NCBI GenBank assembly: GCA_012932295.1
Contig: JAAONU010000018.1
Location: forward strand, 3,032,206-3,096,205
Direction of reading: 5' to 3'
Length of the DNA stretch: 64,000 nt
Source: Cyclina sinensis
Lineage: Eukaryota; Mollusca; Bivalvia; Venerida; Veneridae
The notes under the pieces were generated by a model. It was given only the letters and a program-made list of their open reading frames with translations, did no database searches and had not been told where the DNA came from. The translations under genes were made by a program, and so were the position numbers. Below are positions 1 to 10,497 of this stretch, piece by piece (position 1 is the stretch's first letter; every line of letters begins with the position of its first letter).

Positions 1-659
1 AGAATTTAACATTTTTTCTTTGAAGAACCTCTGAAAATGTTTCTTACACACTTCATAAATACAAAATTCAGGATGTTTTCAGAACCCCCTTCGATGACCT
101 TAACCTACCTATCCCATACTCTCCAAAGCTATCCGCCACTGACTAAAACAATACACAACATATATGTAGACTAAAGTAAAAAAAGGTCTCAGAGAATGCT
201 AAAAAGTAACCAGATTTTAAGAGAGCACACTTTTGTTTGTTGAAAAGTATTGATAAGGTTTTCAGAGTTTTCATTTTTTGAATAGAATCCGTTGGACTTA
301 ATACCAGCAGTTAAGTGAAGGAGAGTCACAGAACCGCCAGGTGGACGCAAAGGTGGATCAGCAGAACCGCCTTTTAAGTTAAAAAAAATGTTTTTAGCTT
401 ACATATTGCAAATATAACAAAAGTGAAATGGAGGTGGTGGGGAGGTGGTGGTACAGAAAAATTAGTAATAATTTTTCAATATAACGATTTCACGACATAT
501 TCTTCTCGCAGAAATCTATAATCGATAATAAATGGCGCAAACAAATAAATCATGCACTGATCACGCGCCGGTGTCAAGTAGCGCCTTTGTAAGATAAGAT
601 AAATAAATGTAATTTAGTGTATAATTATACACTGCTCAAATTAATTAAAGGAGTGCAGA
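1..659. other. AT-rich intergenic sequence
   Basis: No reading frame, RNA or clear repeat is visible. There are short G-rich runs near 430-455 made of repeated GGAGGTGGTG units. The stretch ends at a small inverted-repeat element. Confidence 0.5.
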
Positions 660-917
660 CAGGCGCGTAGCTGCCTATACGCGAGTACGCAGCTGAATCC
701 ACATTATTTTGACAAAAAAAAAATAAACGAAAGTAAAGCTATTCATCTCCATTTTTATGCTAAAATAAATGGATTTTCGTTGGTCAAGAAAGCTCTCCGG
801 AGGCCCCAAAACGCACCAAATTGCACCATTTATTTCAAAATTTTCAGGGGGGGCATGCCCCCTGACCCCCCTAGATTATTTTGAATCCACATTCTTTATA
901 GGCTAGCTACGCGCCTG
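660..917. mobile_element. 258-bp MITE with inverted ends and GCAGA target duplication
   Basis: The left end (CAGGCGCGTAGCTGCCTATA) is the imperfect inverse of the right end (TATAGGCTAGCTACGCGCCTG). The element is flanked immediately on both sides by GCAGA (655-659 and 918-922), a 5-bp direct repeat. It has no coding capacity. The inner GGGGGCATGCCCCC palindrome near 847-863 and the CAGG...CCTG ends resemble non-autonomous DNA transposons. A superfamily cannot be fixed: hAT elements usually make 8-bp duplications, and only 5 bp match here. Confidence 0.6.
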
Positions 918-1111
918 GCAGATATAAAAAAATGTTGAAGAACCTCAATCTAAACATCTCAATCAAATGCAAGATTGATACTCATTTTTTTAACTATCAG
1001 GAGATGTTGCATTGGCTGGCAATGCGCCTGTAGATGGGTATTGGTAGACGTTATACACGCTGATAGTTATACTCAAATTCTTAGTCAATGACCAACTATG
1101 AACGAGCTGTT

Positions 1112-2840
1112 TCTAGCGACCAAATTTTCTAATACGGTGTGTAATGTGAATTGGGAAATATTTCACTTTAAAGTTGAAATAGCACCATAATTTTTAACCT
1201 GCATATTAACAACTTTACATTATTGCGTTTACATGTTACATCACAACTGTTTGACAGACATAAAATATTCAACAGAATTCTGGCGATAATTCCCTGACGT
1301 ACTTAAAAACATTCTTCTAATAATAATGAAATATATGTATGATTTTGGTCATTTTTCTGGTTCAAAGGTTCGAGTCTAGGTCAAACTGAAACAAAAGTTA
1401 TGGCCATTTAATTAGCAAGATATAGAAAGGAATCATGTGCTTAACTAGATACCTACTTGTACTGAACATGTGAGTAAATCAAGACCAATAAACATAACTT
1501 ATAGAAATATTTGACACAAGTTAATTCTTAGTATATTCAATAAACGGGCGTAAAAGGTGAAAGGTAGTTTTGTCAAATGATAGGGGGATGACACATTTTT
1601 TACCATGCTCTCTTCTTTCATGGTTATATTTCAGAGGAACCAGTTGCTCTAGATTGTTTGTAATATATATATCTTATTTTCTGTTTATTCAAGCTGTTTT
1701 TGTTTTCAAGATAAAGGAGAAATTAAATCGTATGTAGTTTGGTTTTTGTTTATGCATAGAAAATTTATGATGTTGTTAAAGTTAATGACTAGCTACAAAC
1801 CTCAAGATTAACGGATTAGTCTTAAAATCCAGACATGTTTATACAAGCGTGTCACGTCATTTGTATGTTTTATAATGTATCAGCAGTTGTTTAAAACGTT
1901 ACGGTAAGCATTGAGTCTGCCGATGGAATCTGATGTTGTAATCCTAAGAAAATGTATTACAGTACAACACTCTCACTATTTAAAGTCAATTGTATAAAAA
2001 ATGATAAAGTAGTGGTTTTCAGAAGATGATTCTAATCAGATTCACAGTGTAATAAAATAGGTGAAAACTAATTACTTAGGAATGTGAAGGTTAAAAGTAA
2101 AACAGAGTATTTTTAAGTTTCCTATTTAGCTGTAAAATAATGCAATTTGGCATGAGCTGCACTTAGTATATTTGTTCTTTGTTAAGCTGAATAAATACAG
2201 TTTTAAGCTCTTTTAAACAAAGTATGATCGTAGGTGAGAAGTACATAGTCAAATATATTGCAGAGCCATGAAAGCCGTCCTTCTAATGATCAAGTTTTTG
2301 CGACACTCCTCTTATTGATCAGTGAAAAGCACACAGATGATGTCACTTCAACAGTCAACCTTTAATAACTATTCTCTTTTATTTTGCATTTCCATATTAA
2401 GGACATGTCATAATGTTATATTTTTGGCTTTTTAAGGCTTTTTTGAATTTTACAAAATATACCAAAATATATATGTATTTTTAGAAAAAATGATTGTCTT
2501 AGTACAAATGAGAATTATTTTTTACTAGTGCGAATGAAGCAAATAATCCAGCCACGTATGCCATGATCTAAATAATTGATTTGTATAGGTCTGGGATAAA
2601 CTATCACCCAATCATTTCCCAGAGGAAAGTGAGAGGAAACTCTAATCAATTTGTCCCAATTACAGAAGTTGTAGGGTTATGGTGGTGAGAAAAAATCCAT
2701 GCCAGACAAACTAATCACACGAGTTTCTATTTTTCGTTATATGCGAGCAATCACCTCTATAAAACGTTTGTTTAATTTTGTTTAATATGACAGAAATAAA
2801 TTTTCTTTTTTTTTGTTGTATGTGTGTTTGTTTTCCTTTA
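1112..2840. repeat. Duplication pair I, copy 1
   Basis: About 1.7 kb that recurs at 8490-10497 in the same orientation. Homology is patchy at first (1112-1560) and near-identical from about 1675 to the right end. No long open frame is conserved between the copies, so it looks like duplicated non-coding sequence. Similarity stops abruptly at about 2840, right after a pyrimidine-rich run ending in TTTAG. A diverged version of the segment around 1680-1850 can be recognised at 19460-19650 and 44460-44660, so this is an old dispersed family. Confidence 0.75.
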
Positions 2841-2841
2841 G

Positions 2842-2972
2842 AAGTATGGGAAATTAGAAGGGCATGGACTTGTGTCAGTACATTAAGTGGAGGATACCAG
2901 GGGCTTCTGATGTCAAACGCTGTTGTCCATTGCAAGCAGAAGAATGAGAGGAACATTAGATTACGTCAGTGA
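2842..2972 (+). other. Possible short exon after a strong splice acceptor (unrecognised)
   Basis: A long pyrimidine-rich tract (about 2800-2841) ends in CTTTAG and would be a good 3' splice site. The following sequence is open in one frame for about 43 residues (EVWEIRRAWTCVSTLSGGYQ and onward) to a stop at 2970-2972. I recognise no protein family. The piece lies just outside the duplicated segment, so the second copy lacks it. It could equally be chance sequence. Confidence 0.15.
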
Positions 2973-3084
2973 CAATTTGGTTCTAAAATGTATAAAGTTC
3001 AATAACCGGAGAACACGGAAGAGTACAGGAACTACGTGGGTAGATAGGTGGAAGGGTGGGTAGGTAGGAAGTTGTGAGGCAGCA

Positions 3085-4150
3085 TCGTCCAAGGTTTCTC
3101 TAGTTATCAATCAGAATCTGTTTTCCTCTTTATGGTTTATGGCAACCGTGACCTTGACCTTTAACCTAGTGACCTCAAAGTAAAAAGGTGTCATCTCCTG
3201 AACAGACCAACCTGCATCGCAAATCTGAGAAGCAAATGCCCAAGGGTTCTCTAGTTATTAATTGGAACCATTTTTCTGTAAATGGTCACTCTGACCTTGA
3301 TTTTTGACCAAGTGACCCCAAAAGCAATATGAGTCATCTTCGGGTCATTATCAACAAGCATTTTAAGTTTAAGGACCCTAGGCCCGTGAATTCTCTAGTT
3401 ATTCATCAGAACTATTTTTCAGTTAATGATCAATATGACCTTGACCTTCGATCCAGTGACCCTAAACCTATAGGGGTCATCAACTTGTCATGACGAACCT
3501 GCCTTTGAGTTTTATGAAGCCTGAGCCCAAGCGCTCTATAGTTATTGATCAGAAACCGTTTTGCTTTTCAAAGTCACTGTGACCTTGGCCTTTGACCTTG
3601 TAACTTGAATACTTTAGGGGTCATTTACTCGTCATGACCAACCTACAAACCAAGTTTTAGGAAACTGGGCCTAATGTTTCTTAAAATATTTATCAGAAAA
3701 TGTTTTGCTTTTCAAGGTCACATTGTCCTTGGCCTTTGAACTAATGACCCAGCAACTACAGGAATCATTTACTAGCTATTGATCGGACACCATTTGGCTT
3801 TTTAAAGTCACCGAAACCTTGGCCTTTGACCTAGTGATCTGAAGAACTATATGGGTCATATACTGGTAATGACCAACTTACGTACCAATTTTGAGGAACA
3901 TGGGTCTAAGGGTTCTCTAGATGTCTATCGGAAAATATTTTGATTTTCAAGGTCACTGTGACCGTGACCTTTGCTTTAATGACCACAAAAACTATAGGGT
4001 TCATCTACTGGTCATGGACAACTTACAAACAAAGTCTGAGGAAGTATATTTCAATGGTTCTATAGATATTGATCGGAGACCAAGTGACTACCGACCGACC
4101 GACATTTGCAAAACAATATACCCCCTGATCTTCGATGAGGGTATAAAAAA
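3085..4150 (+). repeat. Degenerate tandem-repeat block with TGACCTTGACC motifs
   Basis: Repeating units of roughly 120-150 bp. Each carries a variant of TTCTCTAGTTATTGATCAGAA, then GTGACCTTGACCTTTGACC, then a variant of GGGGTCAT. The block ends with ACCGACCGACCGAC and a pyrimidine/purine palindrome (ATATACCCCCTGATCTTCGA). That is the inverse of the left end of the block at 24243-25622, so this is a diverged, probably truncated relative in the opposite orientation. Short open frames here follow the repeat and are not genes. Confidence 0.7.
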
Positions 4151-5349
4151 TGTAGAACACTGTTGAATCGTATCTATAATAATAATAATATAATTATCTG
4201 TTGAACGGTTTTGTCAACCGAAAAATAATATCTGTTTTTATATCTTCATATGTGTCCCAAAGTTTAATACAGAGCTGATAACGCTGTGAGACTTCTTGCT
4301 CTTTTAATCAATCTCTAATGACAGGTTGGTTACAAAGTTCACCTTATTGCAACTGAAAATCTCAGGTGTCGATTTGCAGTTGGTTTTAAACTGTCATATT
4401 TTCTTCAACTGCAGAAGAGTTCAGGTATCACCAAGGAAATCAGAGTTCAGGTATCACCAATGAAATCTTTTATTTGTGAGAAATAAAAATACATTTTTTT
4501 TTCAATAGCTCTTTCATATACCGTTTATCAGTTCTGTTATCTCATTTCAGTGTACTACAAAATTTCATAGCATTCATTTCAGAAACACACTTTTTCATCA
4601 CGTTTATACGTTGTTTCTTTCATTTGTAATTGGCGAAAAAAACTGGTTCCAAGAAAACCTCTACTTGATTTATCCATGTACCTTTGGTATAATGTAACAC
4701 CAACATATGGTGAAATTGAGCAAGCTAATGCAATTTTCTTTGATGTTTCCATTAGACTCTTTTGTTCGTAGTTTAAATCTGTTTTTCATTTTTTTATTTT
4801 CAGGGTTCTCATTCGATCACATTGTTGGTATAACTGTAAAATGACAAAAACGTAACTATTAAGAACAATTCAAGCATTTTAGTACGATATTAATTTTGTT
4901 ATTTAAGGTAATTTGTAGTGGGATCTGCTTTTTGAATATAATGCAGATATAAAAAGCTGTCTAAATATATGCAGCAGGTTGTTATTTACAAGTTATCAGA
5001 GAAACATGCTAAAAGACGACAGAACTGTATGTAGTGTGGTTACTGAAAATAAATAAAGGCGCTTCTACTAACTTTTCATTAAGTGATCACAGGACTTGAA
5101 CAATTTTAAAATTAAAATTTTGATAATAAAAACGCCATTTTCCGGGTTTATATTCACTATCGCAGATCTTTATGAGAGAAAACTATTTATAATTCATGTT
5201 ACTTATAGGCTGGGAAATTAAAGTTTTACTAAGTGTAAAACTTTCTCCTTTGTGAAGCATTGCAATCTGGCCAAGATAAGCTAAACCACTAAAACATTAA
5301 GTTTTACACCGGAATTTGAAAAAAACAAAACAACCTCTTTATACATATA
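4151..5349. other. Intergenic DNA downstream of the TRIM gene
   Basis: AT-rich, with no recognisable coding sequence. It holds a 26-bp perfect-to-near-perfect direct duplication at 4416-4467 (unit AGAGTTCAGGTATCACCA and onward) and a short AAT run near 4178-4192. It should contain the 3' UTR of the minus-strand TRIM gene. TTTATT (AATAAA on the minus strand) occurs near 4470 and 4792, but neither can be chosen as the polyadenylation signal. Confidence 0.4.
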
Positions 5350-7302
5350 CTAATGTGTCATGTCAAAGACTTTCAGTTCTTTTCCTTTTTCATCATCATA
5401 AACAACACATTTGGTTCGTGTCGTGTTGAAGGCAATCGACATTGGACCCTTCAGTCCTTCTAAACCACATATTTTATCTGCAAAGTTCCGTGTTGAAGGT
5501 GTGACTTCACAAACTTGCTGAGTCCCGTAACAACAAACATAAAGTTTGTCTGATGCGCAAAGAAACATACCAAAGGGCATATGCAACTGATGGTGAGGAA
5601 AAGCGAATTTTACATGCCCTTGAAAGTCTATACCACATATTTTGTTAACTTTATACTGAGAAATAAAAATCATCTGTCCATAACCGTCGACACACATTTT
5701 AATGACACTACGAAAATAGGCCTTTACTGGAGTCCAGTTCTTTGTAATACACGACATCACATTTTGGTAGTAGATTTCTCCGGTTTCAGGTGTAATTGTC
5801 ACTAGGACTGGGATTTGGTTAACAATTCCAGCTGCTATACAATGAAATGGTAAGTCAGTCTCAACGTAACTAACACCTATCTTTTGTCCAAACACTCTTA
5901 ATATAGCCATTTTCTTCTCTTCTGGTAGAGCAATTGCTAGACTGTTCTTGGTATATTCTGCTAAGCTGGTAGCTTGTGAAGACAAACTTATCTTGTTTAT
6001 TTCTGTCAAAGAATCAGAGTCAAGAACACTTAAGCCAACATCATTTGTTGCCAGGACTATATTTCCGTTTTCAAGTAACAAAATATCATTAACCTTTCTT
6101 GGTGATGAATTACTGTTTACCAGTTTTGGTCTGCCTGATTGAGTCTGTCCTATAAATCTATATTTACCGGATATCACCCGTTGAAGGACACTTTCAATGC
6201 TACTGTTAATGTGATGAAAAATATGCCCAGTTTCGATTTCGCTGTTCAAATTCATGTTTTGGAGTGCAGCAGTTACTTTATCGATCGGCGTTTTCTCTGT
6301 TTCTAGACGAGTCAAAACTTCTCTACAAACGATGACTTTTGATTGCGCGTCGTCACAGTCCTTTACAAAGTGAAATAACTTTGAAATTTGACTAATTCTA
6401 TTTTCCTGTGATAAAGACTCCTCTACAGTTTGTTTCATATTTTGTTTCTCATGCTCAATCTTTTGAAGTACTGAAGTTCTCTGTTTTTGAAATAAATTTC
6501 GTATTTCATCATGAATGTCCTTTTCAAAGTCTTTCAACGTTTCTTCAAATTTCCCCTCTTCGACAGACAACTCTGAATCCCGGAAGCGTACTGTGCGAGT
6601 CAATCCATGAATGTTCGCAAAACTGTCGTTTATTTTCTTTAGCAATCCAGTAAACTGTTTACCTTGAACAAACTCTGAAAATGAATTTACATATCTGCAT
6701 TTTCTATGATCATATATGACGCATTTACTGCAGCATAAACTGTCGTGATCAATACATATATATTTGTATTTCTTCATGTTATGTTTTGGACATGTTGTCT
6801 TCACTAATGTTTTGACATTAATTGTAGCGTCGATACCTTTACTCAGATCACGAACTGTGTGCTTCAAGGTCATTTTGTTTCGATTATGATGTGTTAAACA
6901 TTCTGCACAAAGAAGTTCTGCACAATCATTGCAAAAATGTGTAGCTTGAACGTTGTTATCTCCCCTCTTGCATGGCTCACAAGAGTAAGATCTACTTTCG
7001 TTTTCAACATCCATTCGTGAAAACGAAAGTTGACGTAATTTTTGTACATCATCTAATTCAACCATCGTGTAGTTCGAAACAAGTATCTTCGTTCGACATA
7101 AGGGACACGGAAATGTATTCTTATCTTCACCTTCTTGGATCAAACACTTTTTCAGATATCCAATCAAGCATATCCCACAGAAGAAATGTTCACATGGAAG
7201 ATTATAAGGGTCTCGAAAATTTTCCAGACATATAGAACATACGTTTTGATAGTCAAGTGTTCCGTCACATCCCGATTTAACTGAATCTCCACCGGAAGCC
7301 AT
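5350..7302 (-). CDS. TRIM/RBCC protein (RING, two B-boxes, coiled coil, beta-propeller-like C-terminus)
   Basis: An intact single-exon frame of 650 residues. The RING finger has Cys22, Cys25, Cys37, His39, Cys42, Cys45, Cys66 and Cys69, the C3HC4 pattern of E3 ubiquitin ligases. A type-1 B-box follows (Cys108, Cys111, Cys124, Cys127, Cys132, Cys135, His148), then a type-2 B-box (Cys171, His174, Cys183, His186, Cys191, Cys194, His199). About 210-340 is a charged, heptad-like coiled coil for dimerisation. From about 400 to 645 there are repeated short strands (for example DILLLENGNIVLATN), as in the NHL-like or WD-like propellers of TRIM2/3/56/71-type proteins, but no clean NHL repeat can be counted. 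There is no SPRY domain. The start is the first Met, 21 residues before the first RING Cys. Bivalves carry hundreds of such intronless TRIMs, many implicated in innate immunity. The substrate is unknown and the role here is inferred. The gene sits between the two arms of duplication pair I. Confidence 0.93.
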   Translation of the reverse strand: MASGGDSVKSGCDGTLDYQNVCSICLENFRDPYNLPCEHFFCGICLIGYLKKCLIQEGEDKNTFPCPLCRTKILVSNYTMVELDDVQKLRQLSFSRMDVENESRSYSCEPCKRGDNNVQATHFCNDCAELLCAECLTHHNRNKMTLKHTVRDLSKGIDATINVKTLVKTTCPKHNMKKYKYICIDHDSLCCSKCVIYDHRKCRYVNSFSEFVQGKQFTGLLKKINDSFANIHGLTRTVRFRDSELSVEEGKFEETLKDFEKDIHDEIRNLFQKQRTSVLQKIEHEKQNMKQTVEESLSQENRISQISKLFHFVKDCDDAQSKVIVCREVLTRLETEKTPIDKVTAALQNMNLNSEIETGHIFHHINSSIESVLQRVISGKYRFIGQTQSGRPKLVNSNSSPRKVNDILLLENGNIVLATNDVGLSVLDSDSLTEINKISLSSQATSLAEYTKNSLAIALPEEKKMAILRVFGQKIGVSYVETDLPFHCIAAGIVNQIPVLVTITPETGEIYYQNVMSCITKNWTPVKAYFRSVIKMCVDGYGQMIFISQYKVNKICGIDFQGHVKFAFPHHQLHMPFGMFLCASDKLYVCCYGTQQVCEVTPSTRNFADKICGLEGLKGPMSIAFNTTRTKCVVYDDEKGKELKVFDMTH

Positions 7303-8489
7303 TTAAAAAGATTTTTCAAAAAGTATTCACAAAACATTTACTGATTTTGTTTAGATCATAACATAGTGTATAAAATCCGTTTTCTACGTTTCACATCCGG
7401 GCTACGATTAGAAATTTAGAATTATACATTAGAATTTACACACATACTTATTAAAACATTATTTCAAATAATTTCGTGCAGTGCGTGTCAAGGTAGAATA
7501 AAATAACGCGGAACAGAACAGAAGAGAACATACACTTTGTTCACTCAAACCATTGTTACATGTGATTTATCGAAGTACATTATCAAAACATTTCGTTATC
7601 ACCTGAATTGTAAGTGGGGAGAAAAAAACCAACGGTACATGAACTCATTACGCTGTAATTTAACCTAAAAACCAGTACATCAAAATATGGTGTGCAGAGA
7701 CAGGTTAAATACATATGTCAAGTGTGTATGCATTAGTAATGATAACAAAAAAATAACAGTTATCAGCGGAACAGGTAATAGTTCAGTGTGTCTTTATATT
7801 GTATTATTGCAGTAAATGCAAAACTTTGTATTATAAAAGGAAAACTATGTTCAAAAGTGTCTCATTAGGGCTCATTAAACGATAAGCAAGTGTTCATTTT
7901 TAGACATGAGCTCCGCGGGGCATATATATATATACGCCCAATGAAAGCTTCTGACAGTATAAGATCTTTTTCACGATAAATATACACCTATCAGAAAGAA
8001 ACAAAATCAGATGTGGTTTATTCATAAAGACAATATAATAACAGTGTCTGCAAATAAGTTCAAAATGTTTATTGTTTACAGGTTAATTCTTTAGTCATGC
8101 TTTACCTTTTAACAGTCATTCCAGCAGATTTTGTGACAAATTTTATAATTATACTTTGACCTTGATCCAAGAAAACCAGGACCTGCGCTCTGTATATTGT
8201 CTCAGTATCGTAAACATTTTTGACCAGTAGTTTCAATTTCCTTAAATCGCCTGTAATCTCTCTTTTTCGAGTTTACCCTCGAGAAAGATACCGATCATTT
8301 GATCAACGATAATTATGGTCAACATTTTTTGGGATTTGATATTTTTGTTAAACTCAATAAGACACCAGTATAAGCTCTTTTGGCTATTATGTTTTTCCTT
8401 TCCTAGAAAGCATTAATTTATTACTTCTACTTTAAGTCTGTCTGAGATCGACTAAAAGACAGGAAATTGTTGTACAATGACTGTCTATA
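7303..8489. other. Upstream region of the TRIM gene, intergenic
   Basis: AT-rich and without coding sequence. It should hold the promoter of the minus-strand TRIM gene. No convincing TATA box in the correct orientation is visible in the first 100 bp. A (TA)n tract of about 14 bp lies at 7922-7937, between GC-rich shoulders. Confidence 0.4.
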
Positions 8490-10497
8490 CTACCAAACTT
8501 TATATTATGGTGTGTAAAAGTATGAATTGTCACTTTAGATTTCACTTTAAAGTCAAAATAGCACTAATGATTTTCAACTTGCATATAAGCACTTTTCACT
8601 ATGACGTTTAGGTGTTACATCACAACTGTTTGACAGACATTTAATAACAATTTCTTTGACTAACTTAAAAGATATTCTTGTAGTAATCATTTAATTTATG
8701 TTTGTCTTTGGACATATATTTTCTTGGTCAAAGGTTCGAGGCTTAGTCAAACTGAAACGAATTATATGGTAGTTTAATTAGCAAGATACAGTGAGCAGTC
8801 ATCATATTCCATGTGGTATGGTCACCCTGATTATCAACCTAGCATTTTTAAAACTTCCTGTTTATGCGAATCCCAAAGTGCAACAATCTGCAGATACTAA
8901 ATGCTAATCTTCGCGTTGTCGCACTCGGACTAATTGTAAGTGATGACTTGAACCAACTCACTAATGTTTTACTAGAGCACCGTTTGACAGTGTTAAGGTA
9001 GGAACAAAACTACCTTCTATTTCGGTCTCTCTATATATAGGTCAAAATCTATTCTTGTTGGACGATTATCTGAGAAGTTTTGCAACGGGATCAACAAGTG
9101 TTCGGCGAATATCGGTGTCTCGATACCCATCCGTACCTAGCTTGTGAGTAAAACAGGAGCAGTAAACAGCTTAAATCAAATATATTTAATATCAGAATTA
9201 TTTGACACGTCTCAAAAACTGGTAAATTCAATCAAACGGGCTTAAAAAGTAGAAAAGTAGTTTTGTCAAATGATAAGTGGAAGACGCATTTTCTCATGCT
9301 CCATTCATTTATGGAGGAACCAGTTTTTTCTTTATAGATTTTTCGAAATATATTTTTTTGTTTATTCAAGCTGCTTTTGTTTTGAAGATAAAGGAGAAAT
9401 AAATTCGTATGTATTTTGGTTTTTGTTTATGCTAAGACAATTTATAGTGTTGTTAAAGTTAATGACTACCTACAAACCTCAAGATTAAAGGATAAGTCTT
9501 AAAATCCAGACATGTTTATACAAGCGTGTTACGTCATTCGTATGTTTTATAATGTATCAGCATTTGTATTTGTTTCGGTGAGCATTGAGTCTGCCGATTG
9601 AATCTGATGCTGTAATCCCAAGATAATTTATTACAGTACAATAATCTCACTATTTAAAGTCAATTGTATAAAAAAAGAGTAGCGGTTTTCATCAGATTGA
9701 CAGTATAATAAAATAGGTGAAAACTAATTACTTAGGAATGTGAAGGTTAAAAGTAAAACAAGAGTATTTTTAAGTTTCCTATTTAGCTGCAAAATAATGC
9801 AATTTGGCATGAGCTGCACTTGGTATATTTGTTTCTTTGTTAAGTTGAATAAATACAGTTTTAAGCTCTTTTAAACAAAGTATGATCGTAAGTGACAAGT
9901 ACATAGTCAAATATATTGCAGAGCCATTAAAACCGTCCTTCTAATGATCAAGTTTTTGCGACACTCCTCTTATTGATCAGTGAAAACCACCATTATACAG
10001 ATGATGTCACTTCAACAGTCAACCTTTAATAACTATTCTTTTATTTTGCATTTCCATATTAAGGACATGTCATAATGTTATATTTTTGGCTTTTTAAGGC
10101 TTTTTTTAATTATACAAAATATACCAAAATATATATGTATTTTTTTAATAAATGATTGTCTTAGTACAAATGAGAATTTTTTTTACTAGTGCGAATGTAG
10201 CAAATAATCCAGCCACGTATGCCATGATCTAAATAATTGATTTGAAAAGGTCTGGGATAAACTATCACCCAATCATTTCCCAGAGGAAAATGAGAGGAAA
10301 CTCTAATCAATTTGTCCCAATTACAGAAGTTGTAGGGTTATGGTGGTGAGAAAAAATCCATGCCAGACAAACTAATCACACGAGTTTCTATTTATCGTTA
10401 TATGCGAGCGATCACCTCTATAAAACGTTTGTTTAATTTTGTTTAATATGACAGAAATAAATTTTCTTTTTTGTTGTTGTATGTGTGTTTGTTTTCC
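8490..10497. repeat. Duplication pair I, copy 2
   Basis: Direct-orientation partner of 1112-2840. The strongest match is 9357-10497 against 1675-2840, including identical stretches such as CAACCTTTAATAACTATTCT and CACGAGTTTCTATTT. A 72-residue open frame at 9270-9488 does not persist in the other copy, so it is not a gene. Divergence is mostly small indels, which argues against very recent origin. Confidence 0.75.
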
